DNA of 64,000 bases from Tepidicella baoligensis (lineage in GTDB: Bacteria; Pseudomonadota; Gammaproteobacteria; Burkholderiales; Burkholderiaceae_C), in NCBI RefSeq assembly GCF_013432195.1, contig NZ_JACCDB010000010.1, forward strand, positions 1 through 64,000, in the 5' to 3' direction. The notes beneath the pieces are model-generated. The model did not search any database, was not told the origin of the DNA, and saw only the letters and a list, made by a program, of their open reading frames with translations. The position numbers and the translations under genes are program-made. Of this stretch, positions 47,043 through 60,937 are shown piece after piece. Each line of letters begins with the position of its first letter. The first letter of the stretch is position 1.

Positions 47043-48002
47043 ATGCGACTGCTACAAAAGCTCGGACTGATCGTCGGCCTCGGTGCCGCCCTCGTGGCCG
47101 GCACCGTATCGGCCCAACAGCAACAGTTCATCAACGTGCTCACCGGCGGTCAAAGCGGGGTGTACTACCCGATCGGTGTCTCGCTTTCGCAAATCTTCGC
47201 CAAAGACATCCCGAACACCCGCTCCACCGCTCAGGTGACCCGCGCTTCCGCTGAAAACCTGAACCTCTTGCAGGCCGGCCGCGGTGAGTTGGCCTTTACG
47301 CTGGCCGATGCCCTGTCCGACGCCTGGAACGGCAATGAAGAAGCTGGCTTCCGCACCAAACTCGATCGGCTGCGTGGCTTCTCCGCCACCTACAACAACT
47401 ACATCCAGATCGTGGCCAGCGCCGACGCCGGCATCCGCACGCTGGCCGACCTCAAAGGCAAGCGCGTGTCTGTGGGGGCCGCACGCTCCGGCACCGAACT
47501 CAACGCCCGCGCCATCCTCAAAGCTGCCGGCATGAGCTACAGCGATCTGGCCAAGGTCGAGTACCTGCCTTTCGGCGAATCGGTCGAACTGATCAAGAAC
47601 CGCCAGCTCGACGCCACACTGCAATCGGCCGGCCTGGGTGTGGCCTCGATTCGCGACTTGGCCACCGCCGTGCGCATCGTGGTCGTGCCCATTCCGCACG
47701 ACGTGATCGCCAAGGTCGGAGACCCTGCCTATCAGCCCTCGGTCATCCCGGCCAACACCTACAACGGCCAGACCGAAGACGTGCCGACCGCCGCCATCCC
47801 CAACTTCCTGGTGACGCACGCTGGCGTGCCTGAGGAGACGGTCTATCGCATGGTCAAGGCGATGTACGACAACCTCGACACCCTGCACGCCGCACACAGC
47901 GCCGCCCGTGCCATCAACCGCGAAAATGCCATCAAGGGCATGCCTGTGCCGCTACACCCGGGCGCAGAACGCTACTACCGCGAGGTCGGTGTCCTCAAGT
48001 GA
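47043..48002 (+). CDS. TAXI family TRAP transporter solute-binding protein
   Basis: 319 aa periplasmic protein with a signal peptide (MRLLQKLGLIVGLGAALVAGTVSA, cleaved before QQQQ). The mature start FINVLTGGQSGVYYPIGVSLSQI is typical of the TAXI class; STAQVTRASAENLNLLQAGRGELAFTLADAL and DLKGKRVSVGAARSGTELNARAIL follow. It should bind a carboxylate (glutamate, 2-oxoglutarate or similar in known cases) and hand it to the fused permease encoded next. CAGGAGA precedes the start. Confidence 0.95.
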   Translation: MRLLQKLGLIVGLGAALVAGTVSAQQQQFINVLTGGQSGVYYPIGVSLSQIFAKDIPNTRSTAQVTRASAENLNLLQAGRGELAFTLADALSDAWNGNEEAGFRTKLDRLRGFSATYNNYIQIVASADAGIRTLADLKGKRVSVGAARSGTELNARAILKAAGMSYSDLAKVEYLPFGESVELIKNRQLDATLQSAGLGVASIRDLATAVRIVVVPIPHDVIAKVGDPAYQPSVIPANTYNGQTEDVPTAAIPNFLVTHAGVPEETVYRMVKAMYDNLDTLHAAHSAARAINRENAIKGMPVPLHPGAERYYREVGVLK

Positions 48003-48038
48003 GCCCTTTGGCTCCACATTGATGCCATGACGCATCCA

Positions 48039-48060
48039 ACGGCCCCCCACGGGGCCGTTT
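48039..48060 (+). terminator. Intra-operon hairpin after the TAXI binding-protein gene
   Basis: ACGGCCCC (48039-48046) pairs with GGGGCCGT (48051-48058) around CCAC, followed by TTCGGTTTC. It sits 37 bases after the binding-protein stop and 27 before the permease start. The weak T run suggests partial termination, giving more binding protein than permease. Confidence 0.55.
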
Positions 48061-48085
48061 CGGTTTCAACGCCCTCGAGGTTCAC

Positions 48086-50143
48086 ATGACACCCTCACAC
48101 GCCAACGACAGCCAGGAAAACCGAGCCAGCCTGGCCGGCGCGATCTTCTGGATCGCCATTGCCTTTTCGGCCTACCAGTTGTGGATGGCCGCGTTCCATC
48201 CCTTGTCGAGTCAGGTCATCCGGGCCATCCACGTCGGCTTCGTGCTGCTGATGATCTTCGTGCTGTATCCGCCCTTCCATGGCCAGCGCGGCGGGCTCGG
48301 TACCAGTGGGCGCGTGCTCGGCTGGGCACTGGGGCTGGCCGGCTTTGCCACCGGCTTGTACCAGTGGTACTTCGAGGTCGAGCTCACGGTGCGCGCGGGT
48401 GAAATGGAGGGTTGGGACTGGGTGGTGGGCATCGTGCTCATTGCGCTGGTGTTCGACGCCGCGCGTCGCGTCATGGGCTGGGGCTTGCCCATCATCTGCG
48501 GCATCTTCCTGCTGTACGCCCTGTTCGGCCAGCACCTGCCGGGCAACCTGGCGCATCGAGGGTATGGGCTGGACCAGATCGTGGGCCAACTGGGTTTTGG
48601 CACCGAAGGTATCTATGGCACGCCGACCTACGTGTCATCCACCTACATCTTCCTGTTCATCCTGTTCGGGGCATTCCTGGAGCAGGCCGGCATGATCAAG
48701 CTGTTCAACGACTTCGCTATGGGCACCGTCGGGCATTCCCGTGGCGGGCCAGCCAAGGTGTCGGTCATCTCCTCCGGCCTGATGGGCACGATCAACGGTT
48801 CGGGCGTGGCCAACGTGGTCACCACCGGCCAGTTCACCATTCCGCTCATGAAGCGCTTCGGCTACAGCCCGGCGTTTGCCGGGGGCGTCGAGGCCACGTC
48901 CAGCATGGGCGGCCAGATCATGCCGCCCGTCATGGGGGCCGTGGCCTTCATCATGGCCGAAACGATCAACGTGCCCTACCTGTCCATCGTCAAGGCAGCC
49001 ATCATCCCCGCCATCCTCTACTTCGTGACCGTGTTCTGGATGGTGCATCTGGAAGCAGGCCGCAAGGGCCTGTTGGGCCTGCCCAAAGAAGAATGCCCCA
49101 ATCCCTGGACGGCGGTGAAGGCGCGCTGGTACCTGCTGCTGCCGCTGGCTGGGCTGGTGGGGCTGCTGTTCTCGGGCTACACACCGCTGTTCTCGGGCTC
49201 GGTGGGCCTGGCGCTGACTGTGGTGCTGATCTTCGGGGCAGCGGCCATCAGCGGCATCAAGGGGTTTGCGCTGCGTGCGCTGTTCTGGGTGCTGCTGGGC
49301 TTTGCCTGCGCTGGTTTCTTCCAGTTCGGGGTGGGCACCTTCTTCGTGGTCACGGCCGTGCTCATCGCCATCACCTACCTGCGCCGCGTCGGGGGTGACA
49401 CGCGGCAACTGGCGGTGCGTGCGTTGGTCGAAGGGGCCAGGCATGCCCTGCCGGTGGCCATCGCCTGTGCGCTGGTGGGCGTGATCATCGGCGTGATCAA
49501 CCTCACCGGCGTGGCCGCCGAAATGGGCGGCTACGTGATCGCGATCGGTCGTGAAAGCCTGTTCCTGGCGCTGTTCCTGACCATGCTGACCTGCCTGATC
49601 CTGGGCATGGGCATTCCCACGATCCCCAACTACATCATCACCAGTTCGCTGGCCGCGCCGGTGTTGCTGGAACTCGGGGTGCCGCTGATTGTGTCGCACA
49701 TGTTCGTGTTCTATTTCGGCATCATGGCCGACCTGACGCCACCGGTGGCACTGGCCGCCTTTGCCGCCGCCCCCATCGCCCGGGAGAAGGGGCTGAAGAT
49801 CAGCCTCAATGCGGTGCGGGTGGCAATCGCCGGGTTCATTGTGCCGTACATGGCGGTCTACAGCCCGGCGCTGATGCTCCAGGGCGACAGTTGGACGGCC
49901 ACGCTGTGGATCGTCTTCAAGGCGCTGGTGGCCATCGGCATGTGGGGGGCGGGCGCCATCGGCTACCTGTTCAGCCCGTTGCAGTGGTGGGAGCGGATCG
50001 TGGCCGTCGTGGCGGCGAGCTTCCTGGTGGTGGCCCTGCCCATCACCGACGAAATCGGCCTAGGATCGGTGGCCCTGTTCCTGGCGTGGCACGTCTGGCG
50101 CACGCGGCGTCAGCGTGGTCACAGACATTACACCCAGTCGTGA
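48086..50143 (+). CDS. TRAP transporter permease, fused small and large membrane subunits
   Basis: 685 aa inner-membrane protein with about 16-18 hydrophobic segments. The N-terminal four-segment part corresponds to DctQ and the rest to DctM (the 4TM/12TM fusion typical of TAXI systems). DctM marks are FLFILFGAFLEQAGMIKLFNDFAMG, SSGLMGTINGSGVANVVTTGQFTIPLMK, EATSSMGGQIMPPVMGAVAFIMAE, and FYFGIMADLTPPVALAAFAAAPIA. It uses an ion gradient to import the ligand held by the upstream binding protein. Its TGA overlaps the GTG of the DUF1850 gene. Confidence 0.95.
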   Translation: MTPSHANDSQENRASLAGAIFWIAIAFSAYQLWMAAFHPLSSQVIRAIHVGFVLLMIFVLYPPFHGQRGGLGTSGRVLGWALGLAGFATGLYQWYFEVELTVRAGEMEGWDWVVGIVLIALVFDAARRVMGWGLPIICGIFLLYALFGQHLPGNLAHRGYGLDQIVGQLGFGTEGIYGTPTYVSSTYIFLFILFGAFLEQAGMIKLFNDFAMGTVGHSRGGPAKVSVISSGLMGTINGSGVANVVTTGQFTIPLMKRFGYSPAFAGGVEATSSMGGQIMPPVMGAVAFIMAETINVPYLSIVKAAIIPAILYFVTVFWMVHLEAGRKGLLGLPKEECPNPWTAVKARWYLLLPLAGLVGLLFSGYTPLFSGSVGLALTVVLIFGAAAISGIKGFALRALFWVLLGFACAGFFQFGVGTFFVVTAVLIAITYLRRVGGDTRQLAVRALVEGARHALPVAIACALVGVIIGVINLTGVAAEMGGYVIAIGRESLFLALFLTMLTCLILGMGIPTIPNYIITSSLAAPVLLELGVPLIVSHMFVFYFGIMADLTPPVALAAFAAAPIAREKGLKISLNAVRVAIAGFIVPYMAVYSPALMLQGDSWTATLWIVFKALVAIGMWGAGAIGYLFSPLQWWERIVAVVAASFLVVALPITDEIGLGSVALFLAWHVWRTRRQRGHRHYTQS

Positions 50144-50589
50144 ACCTGTTCGCTGGCGGAATCTGTCTGAGCCTCGCGCTGGCCGGCGGGCCGCCAGCGG
50201 TCTTTCTGCCATGGGAACACTTCACCCTGGCCTGGATGCACTCGATCGAGAAGGTGCGCTGGGAGGAAGATTACGCCGTTGTGCGGGACGCTGGCGGCGT
50301 CTGGTCGCTGCAGGCGGTGGAAAGCCGCGTCAAAGGATCGGGGGCCGGCATGGATCCCCCACCTGGTGCGGTCTGGCGCGACGGTTGGTTCGTGCATCGA
50401 CCAGCGGCCATTCGGGTCGATGTCTTGCGCCTGAGCCGTTCAGACTTCGTACCCGATTACGAACTATGCACTGCCACGGGCTGTCATCCGCTGTCCCACC
50501 ATCTGCCGAGCGATGGCGGCACCACTTTGGTACAGGCCTGCGGCGCTGGCCAGCTCAGGACGCAACCGGGATCAGGAAATTCTGGCTGA
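50140..50589 (+). CDS. DUF1850 domain-containing protein of the TRAP operon
   Basis: 149 aa. GTG 50140 overlaps the permease stop (GTGA), so translation is coupled. A short hydrophobic N-terminus (LFAGGICLSLALAGG) looks like a signal or anchor. The family pattern follows: FTLAWMHSIEKVRWEEDYAV, ESRVKGSGAGMDPPPGAVW, and DYELCTATGCHPL with a Cys pair. DUF1850 proteins recur next to TAXI TRAP permeases but have no assigned role. The last 35 bp overlap the convergent alpha-E gene. Confidence 0.85.
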   Translation: MNLFAGGICLSLALAGGPPAVFLPWEHFTLAWMHSIEKVRWEEDYAVVRDAGGVWSLQAVESRVKGSGAGMDPPPGAVWRDGWFVHRPAAIRVDVLRLSRSDFVPDYELCTATGCHPLSHHLPSDGGTTLVQACGAGQLRTQPGSGNSG

Positions 50590-51514
50590 TGCGGGTGCCC
50601 AGCATGTTCACCCGGTCCAGAAACTGGGTGAGGAAGGCATGCAGGCCGTTGGCCAGGATCTCGTCGATCCTGGAAAACTGCAGTTCAGCCCGCAGCTTGC
50701 CTGCGTGGCGTTCCGTCTCGGCCGACGTTTCGTTGCTGACCGCGCGCAGGTTGTTCACCACCTCGTTCATGCAGGCCAACAGGCTGCGCGGCATGTCGGG
50801 CCGCAGGATCATGAGTTCGGCCACGCGCTCGGGGGTGATCACGGCGCGGTAGACCTTGCGATAGACCTCGAAGGCGCTCACGCTGCGCAGAATGGCGCTC
50901 CAGTGGTAGAAGTCCAACTCCTGGTCTTCCTCATTGGCGGCGCCGTAAAAATCACTCTCCACGGCGTGGAATTTCACGTCGATCAGGCGGGCCGTGTTGT
51001 CGGCGCGCTCCAAAAAGGTGCCCATGCGGTAGAAATGGAAGGCCTCGTCCTGCAACATGGTGCCGATGGCCACGCCACGGGAGAGGTGCGAGCGGAACTT
51101 GACCCACTCGAAGAATTCGGTGGGGTCCTTCTCGAAGATCCGGCTCTGGAGCAGGCGTTGCAGTTCGAGCCAGGTCTGGTTCTGCGTCTCCCACAACTCG
51201 GTGGTGAGGACACCGCGCACGGCCCGGGCGTTCTCGCGCGCTGCCCGCAGGCAGCTCACGATGCTGGAGGGGTTGCTCTCGTCCCGCACCATGAAGTGCA
51301 GCACGTCTCGGGGCGTGACCTCGCCGTACTGGTACTGGTAGGCAGGCATCAGTTCACTGATGCGCAGCAACCCCTCCCAGCCGACCTGCGCCACCCCGGC
51401 CGACTGCGGCAGCAGCGAGGTCTGGTAGTTCACATCCAGAATGCGGGCGGTGTTTTCCGCACGCTCGGTGTAGCGCGACATCCAGAACAGATGGTCAGCG
51501 GTTCTCGACAGCAT
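50555..51514 (-). CDS. Alpha-E domain-containing protein (DUF403)
   Basis: 319 aa helical protein. The N-terminus MLSRTADHLFWMSRYTERAENTARILDV is the family hallmark, and FHFYRMGTFLERADNTARLIDVKFH repeats the same pattern in mid-protein. It sits 13 bases after a circularly permuted ATP-grasp gene; the two are almost always paired and are predicted to act in an uncharacterised peptide or amide-bond forming system. No third partner (transglutaminase) is adjacent here. Confidence 0.93.
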   Translation of the reverse strand: MLSRTADHLFWMSRYTERAENTARILDVNYQTSLLPQSAGVAQVGWEGLLRISELMPAYQYQYGEVTPRDVLHFMVRDESNPSSIVSCLRAARENARAVRGVLTTELWETQNQTWLELQRLLQSRIFEKDPTEFFEWVKFRSHLSRGVAIGTMLQDEAFHFYRMGTFLERADNTARLIDVKFHAVESDFYGAANEEDQELDFYHWSAILRSVSAFEVYRKVYRAVITPERVAELMILRPDMPRSLLACMNEVVNNLRAVSNETSAETERHAGKLRAELQFSRIDEILANGLHAFLTQFLDRVNMLGTRISQNFLIPVAS

Positions 51515-51527
51515 GGCTATGTCTCCC

Positions 51528-52973
<1,446 letters not shown>

Positions 52974-53150
52974 GGTGGCGTGCGGGAAATGGGATGGTCC
53001 CGATGCGGAACCCGGACACTTGCATCTTAGCAAGTAGCAGGCCAACCATCACCGATCCGAACCTGGCCTCCGAAGTGTGGATATCATGTCATTCCCGATC
53101 GGGGTGGGCCCATTGTCGGCGCCCGCGACTTTTTTACCAGGAGACAACGC

Positions 53151-53543
53151 ATGTTCAGTCACGTGATGGTGGGAAGCAACAACATCGAAGCATCGAAACG
53201 CTTCTACGACGCCGTACTCGGCGTGCTGGGAGTGGGCGAGGCCATACGCAACACGGCCGCCAGCGGGCATCAGCGCCTGTTCTACCGGCATGAGGGGGTG
53301 TCGTTTGCGGTGACGCAACCCATCAACAACGAACCGGCCACCTGTGCCAACGGCAGCACCATCGGTTTCAAATGCAGTTCCCCGGAACAGGTGCAGCAGT
53401 TCCACGATGTGGCCGTGGCCAACGGTGGCACATCGATCGAATCCCCGCCTGGCCCCCGGCAAGGCCCTGCGGGCACGCTGTACCTCGCCTACGTGCGCGA
53501 CCCCGACGGCAACAAGCTCTGCGCGCTGCACCGCCCCAAGTAG
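53151..53543 (+). CDS. VOC family (glyoxalase-like) protein
   Basis: 130 aa single vicinal-oxygen-chelate domain. MFSHVMVGSNNIEASKRFYDAVLGVLG gives the first beta-alpha-beta-beta-beta unit with its metal-ligand His; AVANGGTSIESPPGPRQ and YLAYVRDPDGNKLCALHRP give the second. The PDGN signature is present. No specific reaction can be assigned. An AGGAGA precedes the start. Confidence 0.92.
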   Translation: MFSHVMVGSNNIEASKRFYDAVLGVLGVGEAIRNTAASGHQRLFYRHEGVSFAVTQPINNEPATCANGSTIGFKCSSPEQVQQFHDVAVANGGTSIESPPGPRQGPAGTLYLAYVRDPDGNKLCALHRPK

Positions 53544-53563
53544 TCAACGACGGCTGACAGACC

Positions 53564-53758
53564 ATGCGCCTGCTCCTGGCCATCTTTCTGCCCTGGCTGC
53601 AGTTCTTCACGATCGGCCGCCCGTTCGCGGGCATCATCTGCCTGATCCTGCAACTCACCCTCATTGGATGGATTCCGGCTGCGCTGTGGTCGGTCTACGC
53701 CCTCAGCCAGTACAAGACCGACAGGAAAATTGAGCTGGCGCTGGGCAGAAAGCCCTGA
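53564..53758 (+). CDS. Small YqaE/Pmp3-type membrane protein
   Basis: 64 aa with two hydrophobic segments (LLLAIFLPWLQFFTIGRPFAGIICLILQLTLIGWIPAALWSVYAL in three blocks) separated by a short turn, the layout of YqaE/Pmp3 proteins tied to membrane potential and salt tolerance in yeast. It follows the VOC gene by 20 bases and may be co-transcribed. Confidence 0.8.
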   Translation: MRLLLAIFLPWLQFFTIGRPFAGIICLILQLTLIGWIPAALWSVYALSQYKTDRKIELALGRKP

Positions 53759-54034
53759 CCTCGACAGGCGGGTAGGGGCTACACGGTCACCGTTTTCCAG
53801 TGTCCGCGCCTAGGCCAACGGGATCTGAATCAGCCGACGGAGGACGAGGTTGAACCCAGGTGGCGCCTTCGGTCAAGAAACCGAACCAGGATCGGGTGTC
53901 ATCGTGCTGGATACCGCGAAGGAAGGCGCGCAGGTCAACTCAGAACAACGGGCCTGCGCGGCGGTGGGGTCGAGGGTGCTCATAGGGGCTTTGGGGCTCC
54001 ATCATAGGTGCAATGAACTGGTGCGGCGCCCACC
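53759..54034. other. Gap without a convincing gene
   Basis: 276 bases between the YqaE-like gene and the DUF2784 gene. Short open stretches exist on both strands (for example a 62-codon one at 53850-54038 on the plus strand) but none has a ribosome site, a domain, or family-like sequence. It may be the remnant of a decayed gene. Confidence 0.5.
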
Positions 54035-54430
54035 ATGAACCTGCCTTACCAGACCCTTGCCGACGCGGTGCTGTTGCTGCACCTGGGCGTGGTGCTGTTT
54101 GTGGTGCTGGGCCTGCCGACCATCGTGATCGGCAACCGGCTGCGCTGGCCCTGGGTCAACGGGCTGGGCTGGCGCATGGCGCACCTCGTCACCATTGCGG
54201 TGGTGGCGCTGCAGGCTTGGCTCGACCGCTACTGCCCGCTCACCGTGATCGAGTCGGCGCTCAGGCAACGGGCGGGGCAAGCCGGTTACGAGGCCAGCTT
54301 CGTGCAGCACTGGGTGGAACGCCTGATCTACCACCACGCGCCGCTGTGGGTGTTTGCGCTGCTCTACACCGCCTTCGGTCTGCTGGTGGTGTGGGCCTGG
54401 TGGCGCTACCCGCCCAGGCGACAAAGCTGA
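54035..54430 (+). CDS. DUF2784 domain-containing membrane protein
   Basis: 131 aa with three hydrophobic segments. LADAVLLLHLGVVLFVVLGL at the N-terminus with the LHLGVVLFV pattern, a central HLVTIAVVALQAWLDRYCPLTVIE, and the closing LLYTAFGLLVVWAWWRYPPRR are typical. The conserved CPLT (the Cys in DRYCPLTVIE) is present. Function unknown. Confidence 0.9.
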   Translation: MNLPYQTLADAVLLLHLGVVLFVVLGLPTIVIGNRLRWPWVNGLGWRMAHLVTIAVVALQAWLDRYCPLTVIESALRQRAGQAGYEASFVQHWVERLIYHHAPLWVFALLYTAFGLLVVWAWWRYPPRRQS

Positions 54431-54497
54431 TCCATGTCAAGTGTTGCTTTGCCGGACTGCCGTACAGTGAAAACCGGAACAGACACCAGAGCGTGGC

Positions 54498-54965
54498 ATG
54501 AGCGAACAGCAACACCCTGACGCCTGCGAAAGACATTTGGGTCCGCCCAATGGCGACAAACTGATCACCCACCTGAACCTGCTCATCCGGCAGGCCATAC
54601 GGTTGCTGGCGGTGCTGATGGTGATCGTGATCTTCCTGTGCGTGGCCGACGTGGCTTTCGTTCTCTACGAAAGATTGATCCAACCACCCTATCTGTTCCT
54701 GAGCCTGAACGACATCTTCGTGGTTTTTGCGTCGTTCCTGGCAGTGCTGATCGCCATCGAGATCTTCGCCAACATCACGCTCTACCTACGGGACGATGTG
54801 ATCCACGTGCGGCTCGTGATCGCGACGGCGCTCATGGCGATTGCCCGCAAGGTCATCGTGCTGGACTTCAACACGGTGTCGCACCAGTACCTGTACGGCG
54901 TGGGCCTGATCGTGCTGGCCCTGGGCGTCACCTACTGGCTGGTGGCATCCAAGGCCCGGACCTGA
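54498..54965 (+). CDS. PsiE family phosphate-starvation-inducible membrane protein
   Basis: 155 aa with four hydrophobic segments, the PsiE layout. LLIRQAIRLLAVLMVIVIFLCVADVAFVLY, the mid-protein FVVFASFLAVLIAIEIFANITLYLRDD, and VIVLDFNTVSHQYLYGVGLIVLALGVTYWL fit the family. The role in E. coli is unresolved. I saw no clear Pho box upstream. It converges on parE with a 15-base gap. Confidence 0.82.
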   Translation: MSEQQHPDACERHLGPPNGDKLITHLNLLIRQAIRLLAVLMVIVIFLCVADVAFVLYERLIQPPYLFLSLNDIFVVFASFLAVLIAIEIFANITLYLRDDVIHVRLVIATALMAIARKVIVLDFNTVSHQYLYGVGLIVLALGVTYWLVASKART

Positions 54966-54980
54966 CACCGGGCCCGCTGC

Positions 54981-58838
<3,858 letters not shown>

Positions 58839-58881
58839 GCCTGCGCGCACGCAAATCCCGTGTATTGGTTAGGATTGGCGG

Positions 58882-60132
58882 ATGACCTCGACTGACGCAT
58901 CCCCTCCGCCCGACCGGAAGCTGTCGGCCCTGCAGGTACTGGCCTGCGGCGCCGCCATCGTTACCCTGTCCATGGGCATCCGACACGGCTTCGGCCTGTG
59001 GTTGCAGCCGATCACCCAGGAACAGGGCTGGACGCGCGAAACCTTCGCCTTCGCCATGGCGATCCAGAACCTGTCGTGGGGCCTGTTCGGCATTTTTGCC
59101 GGTATGCTGGCCGACAAGTTCGGCGGCTACCGGGTGCTGGTGGGTGGTGCCCTGCTGTATGCCCTGGGGCTGGCCGGCATGGCGCTGTCCACGTCCACGC
59201 TGGTGTTCGCACTCACGGCGGGCGTGCTCATCGGCGCCGCCCAGGCCGGGACGACCTACGCGGTGATCTACGGCATCATCGGCCGGCAAATTCCGGCCGA
59301 GCGGCGCTCCTGGGCCATGGGCATGGCGGCGGCGGCCGGTTCGTTCGGCCAGTTTCTGATGGTGCCGGTCGAAGGCTTTCTGATCGCGCAGTTCGGCTGG
59401 CAGGACGCGCTGCTCATCCTCGGAGCGGCTGCCCTGCTCATGGCGCCGCTGGCCTGGGGGCTGCGCGAGCCGGGCTTCAGCGGCCAGACGACGCCGGTGG
59501 TGCGCGAGCAAACCATCCTGCAGGCCCTGCGCGAAGCCTTCGGCTACCGCAGCTTCCAATTGCTCATGGCCGGCTACTTCGTGTGCGGCTTCCAGGTGGT
59601 GTTCATCGGCGTGCACATGCCCAGCTACCTGAAGGACAACGGCCTGTCGCCCCAGGTGGCCAGCTACGCGCTGGCGCTGATCGGGCTGTTCAACGTGTTC
59701 GGCACCTACGCCGCGGGCGTACTCGGGCAGAAGCTGGCCAAACGCAAGATCCTGGCGTTCATCTACCTGATGCGCTCCGCCGCCATCACCTTGTTCCTGT
59801 TGGTCCCACTGTCACCTTGGTCGGTGTACCTGTTCGCCTGCGCCATGGGCTTGCTGTGGCTCTCCACCGTGCCCCCCACCAACGCGATCGTGGCGCAGGT
59901 GTTCGGGGTGGCCCACCTCTCCATGCTGGGTGGTTTCGTCTTTTTCAGCCACCAGGTGGGCAGCTTCATGGGGGTGTGGCTCGGCGGCCTGCTGTACGAC
60001 CGCACAGGCAGCTATGACATCGTCTGGTACATCTCGATTGCGCTGGGCATTTTTGCCGCCCTGGTGAACTGGCCCATTCGCGAACAGCCCATCCATCGCG
60101 GTCCCCAGCGTGTGGCAGGCGCCACGGCCTGA
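58882..60132 (+). CDS. MFS transporter
   Basis: 416 aa inner-membrane carrier with 12 hydrophobic segments in two halves. MFS motif A appears as GMLADKFGGYRVLVGG. GIRHGFGLWLQPITQEQGWTRETFAFAMAIQNLSWGLFG in the first segments resembles the oxalate/formate or monocarboxylate type carriers. No linked catabolic gene suggests a substrate. It starts 43 bases after the AsmA gene. Confidence 0.88.
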   Translation: MTSTDASPPPDRKLSALQVLACGAAIVTLSMGIRHGFGLWLQPITQEQGWTRETFAFAMAIQNLSWGLFGIFAGMLADKFGGYRVLVGGALLYALGLAGMALSTSTLVFALTAGVLIGAAQAGTTYAVIYGIIGRQIPAERRSWAMGMAAAAGSFGQFLMVPVEGFLIAQFGWQDALLILGAAALLMAPLAWGLREPGFSGQTTPVVREQTILQALREAFGYRSFQLLMAGYFVCGFQVVFIGVHMPSYLKDNGLSPQVASYALALIGLFNVFGTYAAGVLGQKLAKRKILAFIYLMRSAAITLFLLVPLSPWSVYLFACAMGLLWLSTVPPTNAIVAQVFGVAHLSMLGGFVFFSHQVGSFMGVWLGGLLYDRTGSYDIVWYISIALGIFAALVNWPIREQPIHRGPQRVAGATA

Positions 60133-60140
60133 CTCCGCCA

Positions 60141-60311
60141 ATGGAAGCCTCCTCGGCCATGACACCGCAGCCCCGACCACCCCAATCCCAGCCAGCTTGG
60201 CGTTGGCTGGGCTGGGCGATCGCTGTCGCACTCATGCTAGGGGTGTTCAGCCTGTACGCCCACCCTGATTTCATGGTGGACCTCGCCGACCGGCTCTGGT
60301 CCTGCTTCTGA
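60141..60311 (+). CDS. Small single-pass membrane protein, 56 residues
   Basis: The frame gives a Pro/Gln-rich N-terminus (MEASSAMTPQPRPPQSQPA), one hydrophobic segment (WLGWAIAVALMLGVFSLYA, about residues 23-41), and HPDFMVDLADRLWSCF at the end. The Pro-Asp-Phe...Leu-Ala-x-x-Leu-Trp-x-Cys-Phe ending resembles small uncharacterised proteins I have seen in Burkholderiales. The stop is six bases before the methyltransferase ATG, so the two are probably co-translated. A second ATG at 60159 is possible. It is below the usual size cut-off of gene finders. Confidence 0.6.
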   Translation: MEASSAMTPQPRPPQSQPAWRWLGWAIAVALMLGVFSLYAHPDFMVDLADRLWSCF

Positions 60312-60317
60312 ATCCGC

Positions 60318-60896
60318 ATGCTGCACACCGCACAGACACCGTCCGACTGGGTTTGCCGCTGGACCCATCTCATCCCCGACCAGCGGCCCGGCGGTCCTCG
60401 GACCCTCGATTTGGCTTGCGGCCACGGCCGGCACACCCGCTGGCTGGTGCGTCAAGGCTGCCACGTCACCGCGCTCGACCGCGACGCCGAGGCCCTGATC
60501 ACGCTGGCCGACCTGGCTCCGCAGGTCCGGACCGTGTGCGCCGACATCGAATCCGGCCCCTGGCCTCTGGCCGGCCAGCGCTTTGATGCGGTGGTGGTCA
60601 CCCACTACCTCTGGCGCCCACTGTGGCCACAAATCCTCGACAGCCTGGCTCCGGAGGGCGTCCTGATCTACGAAACCTTTGCCCACGGCAACGCCAGCGT
60701 CGGCAAACCTGCCCGACCGGATTTCCTGCTTCAACCGGGTGAATTGCTGCAGGTATGCAAAAACCTGCGCATCGTCGCCTATGAAGACGGTTTCCTCACC
60801 GCACCCGAGCGTTACATCCAACGCATTTGCGCAGTGCGCCCCAGCGGCAAAGAAATCGATCCACCGCCTCGCTATCCACTGCGCGCGGCTGGGTAG
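60318..60896 (+). CDS. Class I SAM-dependent methyltransferase
   Basis: 192 aa cytoplasmic enzyme. SAM motif I is [18 protein letters not shown] (about 32-49), motif [13 protein letters not shown], motif [36 protein letters not shown]. It is short, close to the TehB-like branch. The substrate is unknown. The gene is coupled to the small membrane protein upstream and followed 41 bases later by dapA. Confidence 0.9.
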   Translation: MLHTAQTPSDWVCRWTHLIPDQRPGGPRTLDLACGHGRHTRWLVRQGCHVTALDRDAEALITLADLAPQVRTVCADIESGPWPLAGQRFDAVVVTHYLWRPLWPQILDSLAPEGVLIYETFAHGNASVGKPARPDFLLQPGELLQVCKNLRIVAYEDGFLTAPERYIQRICAVRPSGKEIDPPPRYPLRAAG

Positions 60897-60899
60897 AAT
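60894..60899 (+). promoter_or_regulatory. Candidate dapA -10
   Basis: TAGAAT at the very end of the methyltransferase gene, 38 bases before the dapA ATG. The -35 region is weak. Confidence 0.35.
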
Positions 60900-60937
60900 G
60901 CGCATTTGATCCATTTCCTCACCACCATCCCTCCTCT

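Noticed and set aside
53850-54038. 62-codon frame before the DUF2784 gene
   Set aside because: It has no Shine-Dalgarno sequence, no domain, and it overlaps the start of a recognised gene in another frame.
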